A stretch of 64,000 bases of DNA from Muraenolepis orangiensis (GCA_027704905.1 CM051006.1:565032-629031), one strand, 5' to 3'. Shown: positions 11,968-34,357, counted from the stretch's first letter. Notes: a model not told the origin generated them from the sequence alone. Numbers and translations are program-made.

Positions 11968-12257
11968 TAGGTGCGGGACTGCGCGCTCTGTTCCAGAAGT
12001 AAGAAGAAGTAAGGTTCCATGTGTGAGACATGCAACCTCTTCCTCTGCTTTCAGCCCATGAGAGACTCGAATAAGTTGTGCTGATTTTAAATTCTCTGGA
12101 TTCCTAATTCCTACATCCTCCCCTGTGATATCTGCAAAGCAGAAGTTTGGTTTCCCTTGAAGTAGAGCGCTCCGGGCAGACAGCCGATGGCCCTACCCTT
12201 TCCTTAAGGTCATCCGAGGCCAGCCTCTCCTGTCAGTATGGGATGTGATTTAGTTCT

Positions 12258-12345
12258 CCATGAAACAGAGCACGGTCTCCTTGTCTCCTCCGTGGATACG
12301 TGACTGTATGTGGACGAGAGCTTCTGTTGAGTCCATGAGTCTCCA
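12258..12345. repeat. Dispersed repeat R, copy A
   Basis: The segment (TTCTCCATGAAACAGAGCAC, then GTCTCCTTGTCTCCTC, then GCTTCTGTTGAG) is a diverged match to 27207-27275 in stom intron 3, where an inverted copy follows it and makes a hairpin. The family is unknown. From 12346 to 12570 nothing is recognisable except a short CA run near 12505-12542. Confidence 0.5.
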
Positions 12346-12570
12346 GCTTCACAGCCATTGGTCAGTCAGGGCTACTGGAGCTCACCGAAATTCCTTGCAT
12401 TGTAGGAACTGATGCTCCACCCCTCCCCCGCGGGATTCCCAGAGTTCCCCAGAAGCCGGGGCCAAAGTGTAGACCTTGGTGTCTATTGACCACCCTGGTT
12501 CTCACACACATACACAAACACACACGCACACACACACACATACACGAATGCGTTCACTCTCAAGCATGCC

Positions 12571-12809
12571 TTGTGTCCTCAAACTGTACGTTGTGACAGA
12601 ACTTATGAACTGATGGACTTCCTGACAGACAGGCCTCAAGAGGTGAAGATTGGAAACAACATCTCATCTCATTGGCTGGTGAACTTCCACTATGGCCCCG
12701 TAGAGAGCGTCCTGACGGGTGGGTCACCGTGTGGTACGGAGACACCACTGAACAGGACAAGAAAGACATCCAGAGGGTCAGGAGGACAGCAGAGAAGATC
12801 ATCATATTA
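12571..12809 (+). pseudogene. Rex1-like LINE reverse transcriptase remnant, internally deleted
   Basis: One frame reads LMDFLTDRPQEVKIGN, a segment seen after the RT core in Rex1-type fish LINEs. Shortly after comes FHYGPVESVLTG and, one frame over, WVTVWYGDTTEQDKKDIQR with RRTAEKII. This resembles the C-terminal region (SVLTG...WYG...LQRV...A.KI) of the same ORF. The catalytic part between them is missing and a frameshift is present, so this is a dead fragment. A 3.5-kb satellite begins right at its 3' end. Confidence 0.6.
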
Positions 12810-15800
12810 ACACTATCATAACATGTCATTAACATTACACTATCATAACATGTCATTAACGTTACACTATCATAACATGTCATTAACATTACACTATAAT
12901 AACACTATAATAACACTATCATAACTTGTCATTAACATTACACTATAATAACACTATAATAACACTATAATAACATGTCATTAACGTTACACTATCATAA
13001 CATGTCATTAACATTACACTATAATAACACTATCATAACATGTCATTAACGTTACACTATCATAACATGTCATTAACATTACACTATAATAACACTATCA
13101 TAACATGTCATTAACGTTACACTATCATAACATGTCATTAACATTACACTATAATAACACTATCATAACTTGTCATTAACATTACACTATAATAACACTA
13201 TAATAACACTATCATAACATGTCATTAACGTTACACTATCATAACATGTCATTAACATTACACTATAATAACACTATCATAACATGTCATTAACGTTACA
13301 CTATCATAACATGTCATTAACATTACACTATAATAACACTATCATAACATGTCATTAACGTTACACTATCATAACATGTCATTAACATTACACTATAATA
13401 ACACTATAATAACACTATAATAACACTATCATAACATGTCATTAACATTACACTATCATAACATGTCATTAACATTACACTATAATAACACTATAATAAC
13501 ACTATCATAACATGTCATTAACATTACACTATAATAACACTATAATAACACTATAATAACACTATCATAACATTGTCATTAACATTACACTATAATAACA
13601 CTATCATAACATGTCATTAACATTACACTATAATAACACTATCATAACATGTCATTAACATTACACTATAATAACACTATCATAACATGTCATTAACATT
13701 ACACTATAATAACACTATCATAACATGTCATAAACATTACACTATAATAACACTATCATAACATGTCATTAACGTTACACTATCATAACATGTCATTACA
13801 CTATCATAACATGTCATTAACATTACACTATAATAACACTATCATAACATGTCATTAACATTACACTATCATAACACTATCATAACATGTCATTAACATT
13901 ACACTATCATAACATGTCATTAACATTACACTATCATAACATGTCATTAACATTACACTATCATAACATGTCATACATTACACTATCATAACACTATCAT
14001 AACATGTCATTAACATTACACTACAATAACACTATCATAACATGTCATTAACATTACACTATCATAACATGTCATTAACATTACACTATCATACCATGTC
14101 ATTAACATTACACTATCATAACATGTCATTAACATTACACTATCATAACATGTCATTAACATTACACAATCATAACATGTCATTAACATTACACTATCAT
14201 AACATGTCATAAACATTACACTATCATAACATGTCATTAACATTACACTATCATAACATGTCATTAACATTTCACTATCATAACATGTCATTAACATTAC
14301 ACTATCATAACATGTCATTAACATTACACTATCATAACATGTCATTAACATTTCACTATCATAACATGTCATTAACATTACACTATCATAACATGTCATT
14401 AACATTACACTATAATAACACTATCATAACATGTCATTAACATTACACTATAATAACACTATCATAACATGTCATTAACATTACACTATAATACACTATC
14501 ATAACATGTCATTAACATTACACTATAATAACACTATCATAACATGTCATTAACATTACACTATAATAACACTATCATAACATGTCATTAACATTACACT
14601 ATCATAACACTATCATAACATGTCATTAACAATACACTATAATAACACTATCATAACATGTCATTAACATTACACTATCATAACACTATCATAACATGTC
14701 ATTAACAATACACTATAATAACACTATCATAACATGTCATTAACATTACACTATCATAACATGTCATTAACATTACACTATAATAACACTATCATAACAT
14801 GTCATTAACATTACACTATAATAACACTATCATAACATGTCATTAACATTACACTATAATAACACTATCATAACATGTCATTAACATTACACTATCATAA
14901 CACTATCATAACATGTCATTAACATACACTATAATAACACTATCATAACATGTCATTAACATTACACTATCATAACATGTCATTAACATACACTATAATA
15001 ACACTATCATAACATGTCATTAACATTACACTATCATAACATGTCATTAACATTACACTATAATAACACTATCATAACATGTCATTAACATTACACTATA
15101 ATAACACTATCATAACATGTCATTAACAATACACTATAATAACACTATCATAACATGTCATTAACATTACACTATATAACACTATCATAACATGTCATTA
15201 ACATTACACTATAATAACACTATCATAACAAGTCATTAACATTACACTATAATAACACTATCATAACATGTCATTAACATTACACTATAATAACACTATC
15301 ATAACAAGTCATTAACATTACACTATAATAACACTATCATAACATGTCATTAACGTTACACTATCATAACATGTCATTACACTATCATAACATGTCATTA
15401 ACATTACACTATAATAACACTATCATAACATGTCATTAACAATACACTATAATAACACTATCATAACATGTCATTAACATTACACTATAATAACACTATC
15501 ATAACATGTCATTAACAATACACTATAATAACACTATCATAACATGTCATTAACATTACACTATCATAACATGTCATTAACATTACACTATAATAACACT
15601 ATCATAACATGTCATTAACATTACACTATAATAACACTATCATAACATGTCATTAACATTACACTATAATAACACTATCATAACATGTCATTAACATTAC
15701 ACTATCATAACACTATCATAACATGTCATTAACATACACTATAATAACACTATCATAACATGTCATTAACATTACACTATCATAACATGTCATTAACATT

Positions 15801-16335
15801 ACACTATAATAACACTATCATAACATGTCATTAACATTACACTATCATAACATGTCATTAACATTACACTATAATAACACTATCATAACATGTCATTAAC
15901 ATTACACTATAATAACACTATCATAACATGTCATTAACAATACACTATAATAACACTATCATAACATGTCATTAACATTACACTATAATAACACTATCAT
16001 AACATGTCATTAACATTACACTATAATAACACTATCATAACAAGTCATTAACATTACACTATAATAACACTATCATAACATGTCATTAACATTACACTAT
16101 AATAACACTATCATAACAAGTCATTAACATTACACTATAATAACACTATCATAACATGTCATTAACGTTACACTATCATAACATGTCATTACACTATCAT
16201 AACATGTCATTAACATTACACTATAATAACACTATCATAACATGTCATTAACAATACACTATAATAACACTATCATAACATGTCATTAACATTACACTAT
16301 CATAACACTATCATAACATGTCATTAACATTACTC
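12810..16335. repeat. 3.5-kb satellite of 27-bp and 38-bp units
   Basis: Built from two interchangeable units sharing ACATGTCATTAACATTACAC. The 27-bp form continues TATCATA; the 38-bp form inserts an 11-bp AACACTATAAT step. Variants (ACGTTAC, ACAAGTC, ACAATAC, a deletion giving GTCATTACAC) recur in the same order near 13750-13810, 15300-15410 and 16110-16210. That indicates a higher-order repeat of about 0.8 kb in the right half. The flank at 16336-16440 (TGCTGGACTTTCTGGACTC) looks like a Rex1/L2-type LINE 3' UTR. Confidence 0.93.
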
Positions 16336-16529
16336 TGTCATACTTTGCTGGACTTTCTGGACTCATTACAGTTACTGCTCTGTACTGCACTGTACATATC
16401 ATCCATCAATCACTTTATTGGTAAATGTATTGTTCTTTGTATTGTATAGTATAGTGTCGGAAATTCATACTGTTAGAGGGAATAGGGAGTAAAAATAGTT
16501 GCATATGGCAAATAAAAATCTTGAATGTT

Positions 16530-16920
<391 letters not shown>

Positions 16921-17000
16921 AAGAGGTGCTTGTCAAAGCACACATATATACATTCAATTACCTTTGTTTTCCCGGTAGGCAGCGCCGTCAGGCCGGACTG

Positions 17001-17020
17001 AACACTGCCACCTAGTGGAC
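17001..17020 (-). promoter_or_regulatory. CTCF-motif-like site
   Basis: AACACTGCCACCTAGTGGAC fits the CTCF consensus closely on the - strand (CCACTAGGTGGCAG core). This is a motif match only. Confidence 0.35.
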
Positions 17021-17044
17021 AAAGTATAGAGACTGTAGTTCAGG

Positions 17045-17220
17045 GGTGGGTTTCCCGAAGCCTTCTTAACGCTACGTCGTTCGTAAGTTCCACCTTAAGC
17101 TGTACCTTAACGTCTCGCCGTGTTTCCCGAAACGTTCTTAGCTAAGTATACCTTCCGCTTTGGTAAGGCAGGTCTGGAGCTCTCTTAACTCCACCTTAGC
17201 GATGTTGTCAGCTCACTCCG
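17045..17220. mobile_element. DNA-transposon terminus-like sequence
   Basis: GTTTCCCGAAGCCTTCTTAA and GTTTCCCGAAACGTTCTTAG lie about 70 bp apart, with AAGTATACCTT downstream. In reverse complement, the segments at 19322-19387 and 20152-20240 read similar sequence (AGGTATACCTTACTAAAG, GTTCCCCGAACTATCCC). The pair could be the ends of one element of about 2.3-3.2 kb that now holds two minisatellites and a MITE. The family was not identified. Confidence 0.4.
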
Positions 17221-17512
17221 CTAGTGGCCACCACTGTTCCGACCCGCAAGCCTCTGAAATCAGCTGTTGGCCTAGTTTCATTTCAATCTGTGAATCAATA
17301 TGTAGTTCATAACGGTAATAATATACAACAAAAATACCACATTTATGGGAATGTTTTCATGCAGAAATTGTACATTACGGTGGATACATTTTGCACTTTA
17401 TTGAACATGAAATCGCCTCTTAAACTCCTAAAACTCGAAAACAGTGCTTCACGATTCAGCGCCACCTCATCCAGCAGACCTCCATGTCCACATTGGTGCC
17501 CTGACATATCTA

Positions 17513-18022
17513 ATGTTACATATCTCATGTACATATCTCATGTTACATATCTCATGTTACATATCTCATGTTACATATCTCATGTTACATATCTCATGTT
17601 ACATATCTAATGTTACATATCTCATGTTACATATCTCATGTTACATATCTCATGTTACATATCTCATGTTACATATCTAATGTTACATATCTCATGTTAC
17701 ATATCTCATGTTACATATCTAATGTTACATATCTCATGTTACATATCTAATGTTACATATCTCATGTTACATATCTCATGTTACATATCTAATGTTACAT
17801 ATCTCATGTTACATATCTCATGTTACATATCTAATGTTACATATCTCATGTTACATATCTAATGTTACATATCTCATGTTACATATCTAATGTTACATAT
17901 CTCATGTTACATATCTAATGTTACATATCTCATGTTACATATCTCATGTTACATATCTAATGTTACATATCTCATGTTACATATCTCATGTTACATATCT
18001 AATGTTACATATCTAATGTTCA
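17513..18022. repeat. 14-bp minisatellite (ACATATCTCATGTT)
   Basis: About 36 units of ACATATCTCATGTT with a C/A variant (CTCATG or CTAATG) alternating irregularly. It lies inside the possible DNA-transposon remnant. Confidence 0.93.
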
Positions 18023-18216
18023 TTTCTTGTTGGTGCGCTTTTATTGAAATTGTCAGCCAATCAGAGAGAATTGTGAACTACACCAGTTATGTGATGGGGC
18101 TGCTGGTTAATCAACCCTAATTGCAAAGTTATTTAAGGCACCATGACAATGATATAAAAAAGATTTAAATCAACCTTTTCTTGCCAAATAAGGTGTACTG
18201 GTAGGTGGCGTAATGA

Positions 18217-19062
18217 GCTGAGGTGGTGTAGCGGGAAGAGGCTTGATATCACAATCTGAGGTGGTGTAGCGGGAAGAGGCTTGATATCACAATCTGAGGT
18301 GGTGTAGCGGGAAGAGGCTTGATATCACAATCTGAGGTGGTGTAGCGGGAAGAGGCTTGATATCACAATCTGAGGTGGTGTAGCGGGAAGAGGCTTGATA
18401 TCACAATCTGAGGTGGTGTAGCGGGAAGAGGCTTGATATCACAATCTGAGGTGGTGTAGCGGGAAGAGGCTTGATATCACAATCTGAGGTGGTGTAGCGG
18501 GAAGAGGCTTGATATCACAATCTGAGGTGGTGTAGCGGGAAGAGGCTTGATATCACAATCTGAGGTGGTGTAGCGGGAAGAGGCTTGATATCACAATCTG
18601 AGGTGGTGTAGCGGGAAGAGGCTTGATATCACAATCTGAGGTGGTGTAGCGGGAAGAGGCTTGATATCACAATCTGAGGTGGTGTAGCGGGAAGAGGCTT
18701 GATATCACAATCTGAGGTGGTGTAGCGGGAAGAGGCTTGATATCACAATCTGAGGTGGTGTAGCGGGAAGAGGCTTGATATCACAATCTGAGGTGGTGTA
18801 GCGGGAAGAGGCTTGATATCACAATCTGAGGTGGTGTAGCGGGAAGAGGCTTGATATCACAATCTGAGGTGGTGTAGCGGGAAGAGGCTTGATATCACAA
18901 TCTGAGGTGGTGTAGCGGGAAGAGGCTTGATATCACAATCTGAGGTGGTGTAGCGGGAAGAGGCTTGATATCACAATCTGAGGTGGTGTAGCGGGAAGAG
19001 GCTTGATATCACAATCTGAGGTGGTGTAGCGGGAAGAGGCTTGATATCACAATCTGAGGTGG
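18217..19062. repeat. 38-bp minisatellite, about 22 near-identical copies
   Basis: Units contain GAGGTGGTGTAGCGGGAAGA, then GGCTTGATATCACAATCT. I see no differences between units by eye. It starts after a diverged half unit (GGTAGGTGGCGTAATGAGCT) and ends GAGGTGGCGGGCTCGTGCCA. Every unit carries one GATATC. Confidence 0.95.
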
Positions 19063-19318
19063 CGGGCTCGTGCCACCTGTAGGCAATCATTATATTTACG
19101 GTTTGATAATTGAGTTTGTAAGTTTTAAATTCTATGAATATGTTCTCAGTCATGATAAATGCAATATTCTTTAGTATTCCTGCAGTGTTTTATTGATAAA
19201 GAACACCACATCCTCTCATAACGCGGTGAAACAGTCGCTACCTGGAGTGAATAGTCGATTCTCGAGCCATCGATTTCAGCACCATTTCTACTAAGGTCGG
19301 ACGTAAGAAGGTATCCCT

Positions 19319-19391
19319 TAAGCAGCCTCCTACGGGATAGTTCGGGGAACACACGTAGAACAGTAAACTACTTTAGTAAGGTATACCTTAA
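19319..19391. repeat. Direct flank repeat, left of MITE
   Basis: TTAAGCAGCCTCCTACGGGA through AGTAAGGTATACCTTAA, about 73 bp. An almost identical copy is at 20148-20217, on the other side of the TTAA-flanked element. It is bounded by TTAA on both sides. Confidence 0.8.
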
Positions 19392-20147
19392 AACCCTGTA
19401 AGACCCAAATATAGAAAAACCAAAAAAAAAAATTATTTGACCTTTCAGATGTTGTTTTAGGAGGCCTTTGATGCAGAAATTAAAGAGTTTAAAAAAAAAA
19501 AATGTTTATGTACGTTTTTAGAGAAATGTTGTAATATTGCAACATTGGGCTTAGTTGGGAGCAGAATTTCTGTATTTGTACTCACGTTGTCTGAACAATT
19601 CAGAACAACTAAGGGTTCATTTGCAGGGTTGATTGCTTCCTTAGCCCCATAACAGTATATAACATTAATAGTAATCACACATTAGTCATATTTTTATTAT
19701 TATTTATTTTATTTTTATTTTTACTGCAACAAGCCAGCTATTTTGACTACCACATTCACCCAGTGTTGTATAATTGCAACAATTATATAACAAGCTCTAA
19801 ATGAAATTTGATGCATCTATTCCACAATAACTACATATGTACATGCTCTAGACATTGTAATAACAACCCAAAAAAATATAAAAGACATATTACTTACTTG
19901 AATCTGATGAATCCAGTCCAATGAAACAAATAGTTGTTGTTCGAAGGAAACCTTGAGAGGTTGTGTGAGTTCATGGCCAGAAGGCGTGACTTGTAAACAA
20001 ATGTAAGATCCAATAGCATTGTGAGACTGAACAATAGGACCCAATGACTATGTAAATGTGGTAAAAAAATAAGATAAAATATAACAGATTGTTTTTTAGG
20101 ATGGTTAAAGGTAACGTTGTAATTTTACAACAAGGGGTGTTACAGGG
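19392..20147. mobile_element. piggyBac-like MITE, 756 bp, TTAA target sites
   Basis: TTAA (19388-19391) is followed by AACCCTGTAAGACCC. The right end is GGGGTGTTACAGGG followed by TTAA (20148-20151). Read inward, the ends are CCCTGTAAGACCC and CCCTGTAACACCCC, an imperfect terminal inverted repeat. Subterminal pieces GTTGTAATATTGCAACA and GTTGTAATTTTACAACA are also related. There is no transposase frame, so it would have depended on a piggyBac enzyme elsewhere. The class rests on the TTAA duplication and CCCTG-type ends. Confidence 0.65.
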
Positions 20148-20240
20148 TTAAGCAGCCTCCTAAGGGATAGTTCGGGGAACACACGTAGAACAGTAAACTA
20201 CTTTAGTAAGGTTTACCTTTCAAGTCTTCGTAACACGCTA
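20148..20240. repeat. Direct flank repeat, right of MITE
   Basis: TTAAGCAGCCTCCTAAGGGA through AGTAAGGTTTACC repeats 19319-19391 with a few substitutions, then continues CTTCGTAACACGCTAAGAG. Confidence 0.8.
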
Positions 20241-20249
20241 AGAGACAAC

Positions 20250-21590
20250 GTTATCATTACATTGATAATCATTACAATGTACATTACAATGATAATCATT
20301 ACATGTACATTACAATGTACATGTAATGTACATCATTACATTACACTACATTACATTACACTACATTACACTACATTACACTACACTACATTACACTACA
20401 TTACATTACACTACATTACACTACATTACATTACACTACATTACACTACATTACATTACACTACATTACACTACATTACATTACACTACACTACACTACA
20501 TTACATTAAATTACATTACACTACATTACACTACATTACACTACATTACACTACATTACACTACACTACATTACACTACATTACATTACACTACATTACA
20601 CTACATTACATTACACTACATTACACTACATTACATTACACTACATTACACTACATTACATTACACTACACTACACTACATTACATTAAATTACATTACA
20701 CTACATTACACTACATTACACTACATTACATTACCCTACATTACACTACATTACATTACACTACATTACACTACATTACATTACATTACATTACATTACA
20801 TTACACTACACTACATTACACTACATTACATTAAATTACATTACATTACATTACACTACACTACATTACACTACATTACATTAAATTACATTACATTACA
20901 TTACACCACATTACATTACATTACACTAGATTACACTACATTACATTACATTACACTAGATTACACTACATTACATTACACTACATTACACTACATTACA
21001 TTAAATTACATTACATTACATTACACTACATTACATTACACTACATTACACTACATTACATTAAATTACATTACATTACATTACACTACATTACATTAAA
21101 CTACATTACACTACATTACATTAAATTACATTACATTACATTACACTACATTACATTACACTACATTACACTACATTACATTAAATTACATTACATTACA
21201 TTACACTACATTACACTACATTACACTACATTACATTACACTACATTACACTACATTACATTACACTACATTACACTACATTACATTAAATTACATTACA
21301 TTACATACATTACACTACACTACATTACACTACATTACATTACATTACATTACATTACACTACATTACACTACATTACATTACACTACATTACATTAAAT
21401 TACATTACATTACATTACACTACATTACATTACATTACACTAGATTACACTACATTACATTACATTACACTAGATTACACTACATTACATTACACTACAT
21501 TACATTACATTACACTACATTACATTACACTACATTACATTACATTACACTAGATTACACTACATTACATTACATTACATTACATTCCAG
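20250..21590. repeat. Pentanucleotide satellite (ATTAC/ACTAC)
   Basis: About 1.3 kb of five-base steps ATTAC and ACTAC, with rare ATTAA and ACTAG. On the other strand it reads TAATG/TAGTG, the pentamer that ends the LINE-tail copy near 22735-22755. Long Thr/Leu/His/Tyr frames here are by-products of a stop-free period. Confidence 0.95.
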
Positions 21591-21640
21591 TCATTTATCA
21601 GACGCTTTTATCCAAAGTGACCTACAATAGTGTGTTTCAA
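21590..21640. repeat. Teleost dispersed-repeat core (CAGACGCTTTTATCCAAAG)
   Basis: CAGTCATTTATCAGACGCTT and TTATCCAAAGTGACCTACA form a motif seen in very many fish genomes. Diverged copies are at 51700-51740 and 53800-53850. The parent element is not resolved. From 21640 to 22320 there is only a short AGTACAATAAGGTA repeat (21730-21830) and a 41-bp unit repeated about three times at 22085-22225. Confidence 0.6.
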
Positions 21641-22319
21641 CAAAGGAAGGTAAGAGAACAAGTCGTCACCAGAAGTCTAAAGTGCATTATATTTCTAATA
21701 TGTCTCCAATAATTGAACCAGTGCTCAGGTAGAAGTACAATAAGGTAGAAGTACAATAAGGTAAAAGTACAATATGGTAAAAGTACAATAAGTTCAGGTA
21801 AAAGCACAGTAAGGTAAAAGTACAATAAGTTGGCAAACAATATAGAACAATATCTAGAACAATATTTACCTAACAATCCACTTAGACAATCTACTTAGTA
21901 AGCCACTAGTAAAAAGTGATAAGAGGATGCTGTAGGAGGATCCGGGTGGTGTGTCCTGAAGGTGAGACTCTGCCCATGAAGTGAAGGGAGAGCCCCTGTG
22001 TGTTTAGGAGACTGTATACGTATACGCTCCTCGTCTTAACTGTAATCCACGTGATCAGTGGGGACCTTTTCCTCAAAGCCCTGGCCAATGGCTCTCCACT
22101 GCACAAGAGCTACAAGCTACACTCTGTTAGTGTTCCAATGGCTCTCCACTGAGCTACAAGCTACACTCTGTTAGTGTTCCAATGGCTCTCCACTGAGCTA
22201 CAAGCTACACTCTGTTAGTGTTCCAATGGAATGTAAACCACTCACACACATGCTGTCGGCTGTGTAAAGCCCTGTACTGTATCAGTCTTCAACGGCCTGG
22301 CACTGTCTATCTAAACTAT

Positions 22320-22383
22320 GGTGTACTGTTTATTTATTGTTTACATACCTGTATGATAGCCAGGTACATTGTTACTGTACTTA

Positions 22384-22420
<37 letters not shown>

Positions 22421-22760
22421 TCTACAACTGTTAATATTAAATGCAAATGTAATATAACTGCATACCCCTGCTCACTACCTGTTGATACTTACCTACCTAG
22501 TATAATAGTATTACCTGATACTTACTTACCTTGTATATATACCTATATCTCATACCTACTGTATACGTTTATTTTATACCTGTTGTTATACCTAGTAGAC
22601 TGTTAGACATCTTATTTAACAACTGTTCATTATATATTACCATGTACTGTCACATTTACACTCTGGTTAGATGGCAATTTATTTTCTCTGTACTGAACTT
22701 GTGCTGCAATGACAATACATTAGAATCTAAACTAATGTAATGTAATGTAATTTAATTTAA
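22320..22760 (+). mobile_element. LINE 3' tail-like repeat, copy 1
   Basis: TACATACCTGTATGATAGCC, an internal (TA)n (22388-22416), GCATACCCCTGCTCACTACC, and an end with GTGCTGCAATGACAATACAT followed by TAATG pentamers. The TGCAATGACAATA tail with a short-repeat end is typical of Rex1/L2-type LINEs. Three further copies lie at 25045-25670 (-), 25870-27035 (+) and 39765-40185 (-). Confidence 0.65.
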
Positions 22761-22974
22761 TTTCATCTAATCTAATCTGAGGAACGGTGGTGATTTATAG
22801 CCATGTATCTTTGGAGACGTTCGTGTTTATCTTCAGAGTTTACGATACAAAAAAACCGTTTTAATGGTGATCTGAGAATAAATGTGTTTATTAAAAATAG
22901 ACGTGTTTGTATCGTGTTTGGGAAAAAGGGTCGTTGTTGTTCTCCAGGGGACTGGGGGTATGGGGGGTGACGTG

Positions 22975-23110
22975 GACCCCCTCCCTCCCCTCCCCCTCCT
23001 GACCACGCCCACAGCCCCCCTCCCTCCCCTCCCTCCCCTCCCCCTCCTGACCACGCCCACCTCCCCCTCCCCCCCCCTCCTGACCACGCCCACCTCCCCC
23101 TCCTGACCAC
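22975..23110. promoter_or_regulatory. C-rich repeat with four GACCACGCCCAC boxes, stom upstream
   Basis: Four copies of CTCCTGACCACGCCCAC, separated by CCCTCC runs, lie about 420-530 bp before the stom ATG. CCACGCCC matches the general KLF/SP (CACC-box) pattern. Function is inferred from motif and position only. Confidence 0.4.
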
Positions 23111-23234
23111 GCCCACCTCTCTCTCTTCTCCCGCAACCACCAATGACGACGCCCTCTTCTTCGACTGGTGGTAATCACTGCATACAAACAACCTCCTTTA
23201 ACTGGAACCACTTAGAACTGGAACACTCTGTTCT

Positions 23235-23525
23235 CTAGTGTAACGGTAACGGTCACTCGGTCACCCGTTACTGCTATCCCGGGGTAACGCCACCTGTCAA
23301 TCGCCGTTACTCTCCGGACCGACCGTTACCCTCCGGACCGACCGTTACTCTCTCCGGACCGACCGTTACCCTCCGGACCGACCGTTACTCTCCGGACCGA
23401 CCGTTACCCTCCGGACCGACCGTTACTCTCCGGACCGACCGTTACCCTCCGGACCGACCGTTACTCTCCGGACCGACCGTTACCCTCCGGACCGACCGTT
23501 ACTCTCCGGACCGAACCGTTACCCT
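23235..23525. promoter_or_regulatory. 19-bp array at the stom 5' end, rich in CCGTTA
   Basis: About eleven 19-bp units CTCCGGACCGACCGTTACC, or the same with CT for the last CC, alternate up to 10 bp before the stom ATG. With flanking copies there are about 13 CCGTTA and two TAACGG, the core of the Myb site YAACNG. No TATA box is visible. I cannot tell from sequence whether this is promoter or 5' UTR. Confidence 0.55.
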
Positions 23526-23534
23526 TAACGAGCT

Positions 23535-33353
<9,819 letters not shown>

Positions 33354-33371
33354 GGGGCCCTCAGCTACACG

Positions 33372-33403
<32 letters not shown>

Positions 33404-34317
33404 CACACTAACATACACACACACACGCACACACACACACTAACATACACACACACACACACACACACGCAGACTAACATACACACACTCACACACACAC
33501 ACACACACACACACTTACAGACACACACATAGACTAACATACACACACACTCACACGCACACACTCACATACACGCACGCACACACACACTCACACTGAC
33601 ATTCAAACAGTCTGTAACGCACATAAACACACACACACACTAACATACACTCTCATAATTGTTATTTATAGCTTAACTTTTGTGGCTTATGGCTTCAAAA
33701 ATGTTGATATTTTATTTTGTAGTCATCGTTTTAATTTGCTGCTTATTAGAAAAGTAATCTTTTGAGATGGGAATACTACATTGTTTAAAATATTTGATAG
33801 ACAAAATAATTCATCCAAATTAGAGAAATATTTCTCATCATAAATGGAAACACCGTGACTTACATTTGAACAGGAAATACAATATATATACATTATATAT
33901 ATAATACAGTATATCGCCATCTAATGTTGCACTATTGTTGGATCTATATCAACCTACTGTAATGAAATGAGATATGAATCAGATCTCTCCTACGATTTAG
34001 TGAACTGTAAAACCCCAAATATCGACGTGACGTTATGTTAAAGCCAGCGCTGTGAAACATCACCGTCCTCATGAGCCTGAAGTGTCAACAGTTCACTTTG
34101 GGTTTCCTTTGTTTACCACAGGGGCCCTGACCCATTTAGCACACATACCACACACACGCACACATACCTGACACCACACACACGCACACACATACACACA
34201 CACACACACACATACCTGACACCACACACACGCACACACATACACACACACACACACACACATACCTGACACCACACACACGCACACACATACACACACA
34301 CACACACATACCTGACA

Positions 34318-34357
<40 letters not shown>

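Noticed and set aside
11300..12061. Frames rich in Gly, Arg, Thr and Glu around the 11-bp array
   Set aside because: The 11-bp unit gives the same 11-residue period in every frame. The flanking parts match no family I know.
18217..19062. Regular 38-bp direct repeats resembling a CRISPR array
   Set aside because: There are no spacers, units are directly abutted, no cas genes occur and the context is a vertebrate genome.
20262..21099. Two frames of 190-257 codons rich in Thr, Leu, His and Tyr
   Set aside because: Pure product of the ATTAC/ACTAC pentamer period, which has no stops in these frames.
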